A stretch of 10,867 nt of DNA from Prevotella sp. Lineage in GTDB: Bacteria; Bacteroidota; Bacteroidia; Bacteroidales; Bacteroidaceae. Positions 1 through 6,559 of the stretch are shown here, one piece after another. Location: NCBI GenBank assembly GCA_016291915.1, contig JAEEZP010000083.1:1-10867 (forward strand), written 5' to 3'. The translations under genes were made by a program, and so were the position numbers. Below the pieces are notes generated by a model, which had not been told where the DNA came from, made no database searches, and saw only the letters and a program-made list of their open reading frames with translations. Within the stretch, counting starts at the first letter, position 1; each line of letters starts with the position of its first letter.

Positions 1-2153
1 TCGGTGACCGTTTTACAGCCGTTATAGATACGATGCCACATATGTATATGAACAGTATCTTCACGGCCGGCACACGCGGGGAGTATAACATTCTCGGTAA
101 TCTCGGGTCACCACGACAGAACCGTATCTTTATCGACAGGCAACAGCCGTCACAGTTCTCGTTCATGGAGCCCTATGATTATTTCATCACGCCGGTAGAA
201 CAGTTTCATTTCACGAATACCCTGTCACCCATCACCAATATCTCTTTTAACACCTGCGGTAACCAGACCAATGGCGAAGACCATATCAAGGCTCTCTTTG
301 CCGTAAACGCAGGGAAAAGGATCGGTATAGGGTTTAAGTTCGACTATCTCTATGGTCGGGGGTATTATCAAAACCAAGGCTCATCACACTTTAACTATAC
401 GATGTATGGTTCATATCTGGGAGATCACTACCAGGCTCATTTGCTGATGTCAACGAATCATCAGAAGGTTTCAGAGAATGGTGGTATCACCGATGACCGT
501 TATGTCACCCATCCGGAGTTCTTTGAAGACGATTTCCGTACTGACGAGATACCTGTTGTCCTTAGCTCCAACTGGAATCGTAATGACAACCAGCATATCT
601 TCCTCTCACATCGTTATAGTCTGGGATTCAACAGGAAAGTACCCATGACAGAAGAAGAGATCAAGGCCAAGAAATTCGCTATGGAGTCTCAAAAGCAGAA
701 CGAGGCGAGAAAGAAGATGGAAGAAGCACGGAAAAAGGCACGTGAGGAGGGCGAGGATTTCGATGAGAAAGCCTTCAATGAGAATGAAAAGAAGTTCGCT
801 GGTCGTCCTGCTGATGCCAAGATCATGGGGGCAGAGCCTGTTGATACGACCAAGCAGGATAATAGCCATCGTATAGCTGTGGATGGGAAAGAAGCCGCCG
901 ACAGTCTTCTCGCCAAAGAGCAGAAAGTGGCAGAAGATACTTCGTGGCTGAAAAATGAATTCGTGCCGGTAACGAGTTTCATACATACCATGAAGTTTGA
1001 TAATTACCGCAGGGTTTACCAAACCTATAACACCCCAGCAGACTATTATCTGGATACCTACGAGTTCGGAGATACTTTCCTGGGCGACAGTATCTACGAT
1101 AATATGAGACATTACGAGTTGAAGAATACCTTTGCCATCTCTTTGTTGGAAGGATTCAACAAATGGGCGAAGGCCGGACTGAAAGCATTTATCACCTCGG
1201 ATTTGCGTCATTTCACTATTCCGGACTCTATCGGCTCTGGGAGAATAGGATCCTGGAGAACCACCTATAATGAGCATAATATCAGTGTGGGAGGACAGCT
1301 CAGTAAGACTGAGGGAACCCTTTTGCATTACAATGCGAAGGCAGAGACATGGCTCACGGGTGAAGATGCCGGACAGATAAAGATTGACGGTTCTGCCGAT
1401 CTTAACGTGAAGATCCTTGGCGATACAGCCCAACTGGCCGTAAAGGCTTATCTGTATCGGCTGAACCCTACCTTCTACCAGCGGCATTTCCACTCAAAAC
1501 ATGCCTGGTGGGATCAAGATCTGGAGAAAGAGACACGCAGTAGGTTGGAGGCAGCCCTCTCCTATCAGAAGACCCGTACGAAGATCCGGGTAGCTTTCGA
1601 TGATATCAAGAACTACACGTATCTGTCGAATCAATATACCATTACGGATAAATACGGACGTGCCGGTAATAAGGTGGCTATCAACCAACATACCGGGAAT
1701 CTCAGTCTGCTGACTCTTCAGTTGTCGCAGGATCTCACTTTAGGCCCCATTAACTGGGAGAGTGTTGTCACCTATCAGAAGAGTAGTAACACCTCGGTAT
1801 TGCCGGTTCCCGATATCAATATCTATACGAACCTCTTCCTGCGATTCATGGTTGCGAAAGTATTACGTATAGACTTAGGCGCTGATGCGCGATATTTCAC
1901 GAAATATCATGCTCCGGACTACAGTCCTTTGCTCGGACAGTTCGTCGTTCAAGATAATGGAGAGAACAATACAGATGTGGGTGGCTACCCCATCATCAAT
2001 GTCTATGCGAACATGCATCTCAAGCACACCCGTTTCTTCGTCATGATGACACATGTGAATGCTGGTGACGGAGGTAACAGGTTCTTTGTTCCACATTATC
2101 CTTTAAACGGAATGATCCTGCGTCTAGGACTTTCCTGGAACTTCTTCAATTGA
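1..2153 (+). CDS. Putative porin (Porin_10-like outer-membrane beta-barrel), 5' end missing
   Basis: Partial gene. The frame is open from base 3 through the first ATG at 33, so the true start and signal peptide lie before the window. About 717 codons are visible. The N-terminal part carries the GNLGSPRQNRIFIDR and PYDYF motifs that I associate with the Bacteroidota 'putative porin' family (Porin_10). Long stretches of alternating polar and aromatic residues fit amphipathic beta strands, and the protein ends in LGLSWNFFN, consistent with a C-terminal barrel-assembly signal. It should sit in the outer membrane as a channel; the substrate is unknown. Residues of about 205-309 (counted from the ATG at 33) break the barrel pattern: they are very rich in Lys, Glu and Ala and probably form a helical segment outside the membrane. 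The gene lies 40 bp upstream of the aminotransferase on the same strand. Family assignment is firm; channel activity is inferred. Confidence 0.85.
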   Translation, partial: GDRFTAVIDTMPHMYMNSIFTAGTRGEYNILGNLGSPRQNRIFIDRQQPSQFSFMEPYDYFITPVEQFHFTNTLSPITNISFNTCGNQTNGEDHIKALFAVNAGKRIGIGFKFDYLYGRGYYQNQGSSHFNYTMYGSYLGDHYQAHLLMSTNHQKVSENGGITDDRYVTHPEFFEDDFRTDEIPVVLSSNWNRNDNQHIFLSHRYSLGFNRKVPMTEEEIKAKKFAMESQKQNEARKKMEEARKKAREEGEDFDEKAFNENEKKFAGRPADAKIMGAEPVDTTKQDNSHRIAVDGKEAADSLLAKEQKVAEDTSWLKNEFVPVTSFIHTMKFDNYRRVYQTYNTPADYYLDTYEFGDTFLGDSIYDNMRHYELKNTFAISLLEGFNKWAKAGLKAFITSDLRHFTIPDSIGSGRIGSWRTTYNEHNISVGGQLSKTEGTLLHYNAKAETWLTGEDAGQIKIDGSADLNVKILGDTAQLAVKAYLYRLNPTFYQRHFHSKHAWWDQDLEKETRSRLEAALSYQKTRTKIRVAFDDIKNYTYLSNQYTITDKYGRAGNKVAINQHTGNLSLLTLQLSQDLTLGPINWESVVTYQKSSNTSVLPVPDINIYTNLFLRFMVAKVLRIDLGADARYFTKYHAPDYSPLLGQFVVQDNGENNTDVGGYPIINVYANMHLKHTRFFVMMTHVNAGDGGNRFFVPHYPLNGMILRLGLSWNFFN

Positions 2154-2193
2154 AAAAAGATTGTTTAAGATAACATAAAAGTAAAAATTAATC

Positions 2194-3393
2194 ATGCCAA
2201 AGATATCCAAACGAGGAATAGAGATGCCAGCCTCTCCAATCAGAAAACTGGCTCCCTTGGCTGCTGATGCAAAGAAAAGAGGCATTAAGGTGTACCACCT
2301 GAATATCGGACAGCCAGACCTGCCCACCCCACAGGTAGCCCTTGATGCTATACGACAGTTGGATCGTTCCATTCTGGAATACTCTCCATCACAAGGATAC
2401 CTGAGTTACAGGGAGAAACTGGTCAAGTACTACGAGAAATATGATATCCACGTAAATGCAGATGATATCATTATCACCTGCGGTGGTTCTGAGGCTGTTC
2501 TCTTTGCCTTCTTATCCTGTCTCAATCCCGGCGACGAGATCATTGTTCCAGAACCTGCCTATGCCAACTACATGGCATTTGCCATCTCTGCAGGGGCAAC
2601 GATACGTACGATAGCGACAACGATAGAGGAAGGATTCTCACTTCCTAAGGTAGAGAAGTTTGAAGAACTCATCAATGAGCGTACACGTGCCATATTGATA
2701 TGTAATCCCAATAATCCTACCGGTTATCTGTATACACGCAGGGAGATGAACCAGATACGTGACTTGGTGAAGAAATATGATCTTTACCTTTTCTCCGACG
2801 AGGTATATCGCGAGTATATCTACACTGGTTCTCCCTATATCAGTGCGTGTCATCTGGAAGGCATTGAAGAGAATGTGGTGCTTATCGACTCTGTCAGCAA
2901 GAGATACAGTGAATGTGGTATCCGCATTGGGGCACTGATCACCAAGAACAAAGCCGTCAGAGAGGCTGTGATGAAATTCTGTCAGGCAAGGTTATCCCCA
3001 CCATTGGTTGGACAGGTGGCCGCTGAAGCATCGTTGGATACCCCTGAAGAATATATGCGTGATGTATATGATGAGTATGTGGAGCGCAGGAAATGTCTTA
3101 TTGATGGTCTTAACCGTATTCCCGGTGTTTACTCCCCCATCCCCATGGGCGCTTTCTATACCGTGGCAAAATTGCCTGTCGATGACAGTGAGCGTTTCTG
3201 CCGATGGTGTCTGGAAGAATTCAGCTATGAGGGTGAGACAGTCATGATGGCCCCCGCCAGCGGTTTCTATACCACTCCCGGAGCCGGTATCAACCAGGTA
3301 CGTATAGCCTATGTCCTGAAGAAAGAGGATCTCGTACGTGCCCTTTTTGTTTTAGAGAAAGCCCTCGAACAATACCCCGGTCGTGTGGAATAA
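2194..3393 (+). CDS. PLP-dependent class I/II aminotransferase (aspartate aminotransferase family)
   Basis: Complete protein of 399 aa, a normal length for fold-type I aminotransferases (COG0436 type). It should move an amino group between an amino acid and a 2-oxo acid in the cytoplasm; the actual substrate pair cannot be read from sequence. Visible catalytic features: LNIGQPDLPTP near the N-terminus; NPNNPTG at 171-177, with Asn174 the expected cofactor-contacting Asn; Asp202 and Tyr205 in SDEVYRE; Lys236 in DSVSKRYS as the Schiff-base lysine, with Arg244 as the cofactor phosphate-binding Arg; and Arg370 in QVRIAY as the substrate carboxylate-binding Arg. All key residues are present, so the enzyme looks active. 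The ATG at 2194 has no clear Shine-Dalgarno sequence, as is usual in Bacteroidota. The permease gene begins 10 bp downstream, implying co-transcription although no functional link is obvious. Confidence 0.9.
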   Translation: MPKISKRGIEMPASPIRKLAPLAADAKKRGIKVYHLNIGQPDLPTPQVALDAIRQLDRSILEYSPSQGYLSYREKLVKYYEKYDIHVNADDIIITCGGSEAVLFAFLSCLNPGDEIIVPEPAYANYMAFAISAGATIRTIATTIEEGFSLPKVEKFEELINERTRAILICNPNNPTGYLYTRREMNQIRDLVKKYDLYLFSDEVYREYIYTGSPYISACHLEGIEENVVLIDSVSKRYSECGIRIGALITKNKAVREAVMKFCQARLSPPLVGQVAAEASLDTPEEYMRDVYDEYVERRKCLIDGLNRIPGVYSPIPMGAFYTVAKLPVDDSERFCRWCLEEFSYEGETVMMAPASGFYTTPGAGINQVRIAYVLKKEDLVRALFVLEKALEQYPGRVE

Positions 3394-3403
3394 ATAAGAG
3401 TAT

Positions 3404-4651
3404 ATGAATTTTCCCCTATTCATAGCCAGAAAGATATACCAGGATCCGGGCGACAAACGAAAGGTCAGTCGTCCGGCCATTCAGATTGCAACCTTAGGTG
3501 TTGCGATAGGATTGGCTGTGATGGTTATCTCTGTCTGTGTGGTATTGGGATTCAAACACACTATACGTAATAAGGCTATCGGATTCGGCAGTCATATCAA
3601 CGTAGGTAATTTTATGACACTCCAAGGTGGGGAGAACTACCCTATCGTGGTTAACGACAGTGTCATGAAGGTGATGGGGAAGATACAGGGAGTAAAACAT
3701 GTTCAGCGTTATGCCAATACACAGGGTATTCTCAAAACCGATGATGAGTTTCTGGGGGTGAGCTTCAAAGGTATCGCTCAAGAATATGACACACTCTTTC
3801 TCCATGAGAATCTGGTGGAAGGGTCGATACCGGCATTCAGTGACAAGTCGGGTAAACAGAAGATTCTTATCTCAAAGATCATGTCCAACCAGTTGGGATT
3901 GCATACCGGCGACCGTGTCTTTGCCTATTTCTTCACGAGCGACAATGTCAGGGCACGCCGCTTTGAGATCAGTGGTGTTTACGAGACGAACCTTACCATG
4001 TTCGACAAAATCACCTGTTTCACCGATTTATATACGGCCGTAAAACTGAACGGATGGGAATCCGATCAGGTGAGTGGAGCTGAGGTGAAGGTTACTGATT
4101 TCAACAAGGTATATGATGTAGAAGATATCTTCATTGAGAAGATCAACCGGACAACCGACCATTACGGGGAGACCTACTCATCCGTCACCATACAAGAATC
4201 TAATCCGCAGATCTTCTCATGGCTGGAGCTCTTGGATGTCAACGTGTGGATTATCCTGGCCTTGATGGTATGTGTAGCAGGTATCACCATGATCAGCGGA
4301 CTCCTTATCATCATTCTGGAAAGAACCAACATGATCGGTATTCTGAAAGCTCTTGGAGCAAAGAACGTTACCGTCAGACATACCTTCCTCTGGTTTGCTA
4401 CTTTTATGATCGGTAAGGGACTGATCATCGGTAATATTCTTGGCATTGGAATTGTCCTTTTACAGAAGTACACAGGGCTTTTCAAGCTCGATGCCACCAC
4501 CTATTACGTAAGTACTGTACCCGTGGAAATCAACATACCGCTCATCATACTTATCAATATAGCCACGTTGCTTATCAGTGTCTTTGTATTGATAGCGCCT
4601 AGCTATCTTATCTCACATATTCATCCTGCTAAATCCATGCGCTATGAATAA
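3404..4651 (+). CDS. ABC transporter permease, LolC/LolE (FtsX/MacB) type
   Basis: Complete protein of 415 aa, matching the usual size of LolC/LolE-type permeases. The layout is classic: one membrane segment at about 26-50, a large periplasmic domain at about 51-279, then three membrane segments at about 280-304, 329-353 and 378-400. Between segments 2 and 3 lies ERTNMIGILKALGA (306-319), the cytoplasmic coupling motif of FtsX-domain permeases. The C-terminus, IHPAKSMRYE, matches the PAxxxRxE ending typical of LolC/E. In the known family these permeases, with the ATPase LolD, release lipoproteins from the inner membrane for delivery to the outer membrane. No ATPase gene and no second permease are adjacent, so the subunit may act as a homodimer with an ATPase encoded elsewhere; that is inference. 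The start at 3404 is 10 bp after the aminotransferase stop. Lipoprotein release versus another FtsX-type role cannot be settled here. Confidence 0.85.
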   Translation: MNFPLFIARKIYQDPGDKRKVSRPAIQIATLGVAIGLAVMVISVCVVLGFKHTIRNKAIGFGSHINVGNFMTLQGGENYPIVVNDSVMKVMGKIQGVKHVQRYANTQGILKTDDEFLGVSFKGIAQEYDTLFLHENLVEGSIPAFSDKSGKQKILISKIMSNQLGLHTGDRVFAYFFTSDNVRARRFEISGVYETNLTMFDKITCFTDLYTAVKLNGWESDQVSGAEVKVTDFNKVYDVEDIFIEKINRTTDHYGETYSSVTIQESNPQIFSWLELLDVNVWIILALMVCVAGITMISGLLIIILERTNMIGILKALGAKNVTVRHTFLWFATFMIGKGLIIGNILGIGIVLLQKYTGLFKLDATTYYVSTVPVEINIPLIILINIATLLISVFVLIAPSYLISHIHPAKSMRYE

Positions 4652-4690
4652 CCGATATAGTTATTAATTGAACTTTTTTGGTTATTTTTT
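4647..4690 (+). terminator. Possible weak intrinsic terminator after the permease gene
   Basis: AATAACCGA (4647-4655) can pair with TTGGTTATT (4678-4686), including one G-T pair. That gives a 9-bp stem over a 22-nt loop, with a T-run at 4685-4690. The left arm overlaps the permease stop codon. The stem is AT-rich and the loop large, so termination may be inefficient. More T-rich sequence follows to about 4720. Confidence 0.35.
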
Positions 4691-4728
4691 CCTTAATTAG
4701 CATTTTGTTCCTTTTTTTTATAAATTAA

Positions 4729-4755
4729 TGCACAAATAATTTTGAAATGTGCAGA
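4729..4755 (+). repeat. 27-bp direct repeat, copy 1, with internal TGCACA/TGTGCA dyad
   Basis: This copy is identical over 27 bp to 4770-4796; the two starts are 41 bp apart. It contains an inverted repeat, TGCACA at 4729-4734 and TGTGCA at 4748-4753, separated by 13 bp. The TTTTG inside the copy supplies the proposed -33 promoter element. The arrangement looks like a protein-binding site (operator), but the binding protein is unknown. Confidence 0.8.
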
Positions 4756-4771
4756 CAATAATATATCTTTG
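4741..4771 (+). promoter_or_regulatory. Bacteroidota-type promoter for the acyl-CoA ligase pair
   Basis: TTTG at 4741-4744 is the -33 element and TATCTTTG at 4764-4771 is a full match to the -7 consensus TAnnTTTG, with a 19-bp spacer. This is the spacing known for the Bacteroidota primary sigma factor. Transcription would start near 4775-4780, leaving a leader of roughly 65-70 nt before the ATG at 4845. The -33 element lies in repeat copy 1, and the last bases of the -7 element begin repeat copy 2, so a protein bound to either repeat would compete with RNA polymerase. Confidence 0.65.
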
Positions 4772-4796
4772 CACAAATAATTTTGAAATGTGCAGA
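4770..4796 (+). repeat. 27-bp direct repeat, copy 2, with internal TGCACA/TGTGCA dyad
   Basis: Perfect second copy of 4729-4755. Its first two bases are the TG of the -7 promoter element and it covers the predicted transcription start. The 41-bp offset between copies is close to four helical turns, which would place both dyads on about the same face of the DNA. Confidence 0.8.
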
Positions 4797-4825
4797 GCAA
4801 CGTTACATATATGTTACGTTCTGCA
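4791..4825 (+). promoter_or_regulatory. Palindrome in the ligase leader: operator or leader hairpin
   Basis: Bases 4799-4820 form a 22-bp palindrome (AACGT t ACATATATGT t ACGTT) with a single mismatched pair, T4804/T4815. Flanking TGCAG (4791-4795) and CTGCA (4821-4825) extend the pairing, with a 3-nt bulge (AGC) on the left side. It lies downstream of the predicted transcription start and ends 19 bp before the ATG at 4845. As DNA it fits a dimeric repressor site; as RNA it could fold into a hairpin in the 5' leader. The sequence cannot distinguish the two. Confidence 0.55.
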
Positions 4826-4844
4826 TTCATTAAAAGAATTCTGA

Positions 4845-6521
4845 ATGAGTCAGACAGATACAAAAGGGCGCATACCTTCATTTAATTCCTATATTGAGAA
4901 AGTCATCGTTGACAATTGGGATAAGGATGCGCTCACAGACTACAAGGGAGCTACTCTCCAATTTAAAGACGTTGCACGGAAAATTGAGAAATTACATATT
5001 ACCTTTGAAAACGGTAATATAAAACCCGGTGACAAGATAGCTATCTGCGGCCGTAACAGTTCGCATTGGGCTGTAGCATACCTTGCCACACTTACCTATG
5101 GGGCAGTAGCTGTTCCCATTCTCCATGAGTTTAATGCAGAACAGATTCATAACATCGTCAACCACAGTGAAGCAAAACTGCTTTTTGTGGGTGATGTGGT
5201 GGCAACGATGATCACCCCTGATGCCATGCCTGATCTGGAGGCGATTTTCTATCTTCCCGATTTCTCTCTGGTAGTATCACGCGCTGAGCAGATTACCTAT
5301 GCTCGTGAACATCTCAATGAGTTGTATGGCAAGAAGTTTCCGAAGTATTTCCGTAAGGAACATGTCTCATACCGAATGGACGATCCGGAAGAACTGGCAT
5401 TGATTAACTATACCAGTGGAACGACAGGCTTCTCCAAGGGCGTTATGCTCCCTTACCGTGCATTGTGGAGTAACCTCGATTTCTGTCTTACCTATCTGGG
5501 TGATAAACTGAAGAAAAACAGTAATATGCTCTGCATCTTGCCAATGGCACATATGTATGGCATGGCGGTAGAGTTTATCTTCCCATTCTGTCATGGACAC
5601 CATATTTTCTTCCTTTCCCGACTGCCGTCACCTGCTGTCATTGCAGAGGCATTCACCGAGGTAAAACCGGCAGTTATCATCTCTGTGCCACTTATTATCG
5701 AGAAGATTATCCGTAAAAGGGTATTCCCAAAGATACAGACCAATACCATGCGTCTGCTCCTCAATATGCCATTGGTGAGCAAACGTATCAAGCAAAGAAT
5801 CTCCGAGGAGGTGCTCAAAGCTTTCGGCGGCAATGCTTACGAGGTAATCATCGGTGGAGCAGCTTTCAACCAAGAGGTGGAAGAGTTCCTTACCGGCATC
5901 GAGTTCCCCGTTACCGTTGGTTATGGAACTACCGAATGTGCTCCTCTCATCTGTTACAGTGACTATCATGACTTCATCCCTGGCAGTTGCGGACGTCCTG
6001 TCTCCAACATGGAAGTAAAGATTCTCAGTAAGGATCCTGCCAATATCTCTGGTGAGATTGTTACCCGTGGTATGAATGTCATGCTGGGTTATTATAAGAA
6101 TCCGGAGGCTACTAAAGAAGCCATTGATGAAGACGGATGGTATCATACAGGAGATATCGGCGTGATGGATGCCGAAGGAAATGTATTTATCAAAGGACGT
6201 ATCAAGAACATGCTTCTCGGTTCGAGTGGACAGAATATCTATCCTGAGGAGATAGAAGATGCACTGAACTCCATGATGATGGTTACGGAGAGTGTCGTTG
6301 TACAGCGTAACGAGAAACTCACCGCTTTGGTTTATCCCGATTATGACGAAGCCAAGCAGATGGGTCTCGACCAGAACGACATTGTTGAGATCATGGAACA
6401 AAACCGTCAGAAGCTCAATACCACACTGCCAGCATATAGCAAGATTACAGCTATTGAATTGCGTGAAAGTGAGTTTGAGAAAACGCCGAAGAAGAGTATT
6501 AAACGATACCTTTATCAATAA
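4845..6521 (+). CDS. AMP-forming (long-chain fatty) acyl-CoA ligase, first of a tandem pair
   Basis: Complete 558-aa member of the ANL adenylating family, most like long-chain fatty-acid CoA ligases (COG1022 type). It should activate a carboxylic acid with ATP to an acyl-AMP, then form the CoA thioester. Visible motifs: P-loop-like YTSGTTGFSKG at 189-199; GYGTTEC at 359-365; GWYHTGD at 431-437 with the ATP-ribose-binding Asp437; and KGRIKN at 450-455, the hinge before the mobile C-terminal domain. The C-terminus has TPKKSIKRYLY, where the residue preceding Ile, often the catalytic Lys in this family, is Ser551, with Lys549 and Lys550 just before it. An in-frame TGA directly precedes the ATG at 4845, so no earlier start is possible. 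The first seven residues have no counterpart in the paralog. Chain-length preference is unknown. Confidence 0.87.
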   Translation: MSQTDTKGRIPSFNSYIEKVIVDNWDKDALTDYKGATLQFKDVARKIEKLHITFENGNIKPGDKIAICGRNSSHWAVAYLATLTYGAVAVPILHEFNAEQIHNIVNHSEAKLLFVGDVVATMITPDAMPDLEAIFYLPDFSLVVSRAEQITYAREHLNELYGKKFPKYFRKEHVSYRMDDPEELALINYTSGTTGFSKGVMLPYRALWSNLDFCLTYLGDKLKKNSNMLCILPMAHMYGMAVEFIFPFCHGHHIFFLSRLPSPAVIAEAFTEVKPAVIISVPLIIEKIIRKRVFPKIQTNTMRLLLNMPLVSKRIKQRISEEVLKAFGGNAYEVIIGGAAFNQEVEEFLTGIEFPVTVGYGTTECAPLICYSDYHDFIPGSCGRPVSNMEVKILSKDPANISGEIVTRGMNVMLGYYKNPEATKEAIDEDGWYHTGDIGVMDAEGNVFIKGRIKNMLLGSSGQNIYPEEIEDALNSMMMVTESVVVQRNEKLTALVYPDYDEAKQMGLDQNDIVEIMEQNRQKLNTTLPAYSKITAIELRESEFEKTPKKSIKRYLYQ

Positions 6522-6559
6522 ATACCGATCTACAAACTGCGAAAAAAGTAAGATTACAT

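Noticed and set aside
606..1493. 295-codon open frame on the minus strand inside the porin gene
   Set aside because: It lies entirely antisense to a gene with clear family motifs, its translation looks like no known protein type, and it is explained by codon bias of the sense gene.
4729..4796. Paired 27-bp repeats considered as a CRISPR array or IS end
   Set aside because: Only two copies with a 14-bp gap, far too short for a CRISPR spacer, and no transposase or target duplication nearby; the overlap with promoter elements favours a regulatory role.
5628..6518. 296-codon open frame on the minus strand across the first acyl-CoA ligase
   Set aside because: It is antisense to conserved ANL motifs, and its translation shows no recognisable domain; treated as a shadow of the ligase gene.
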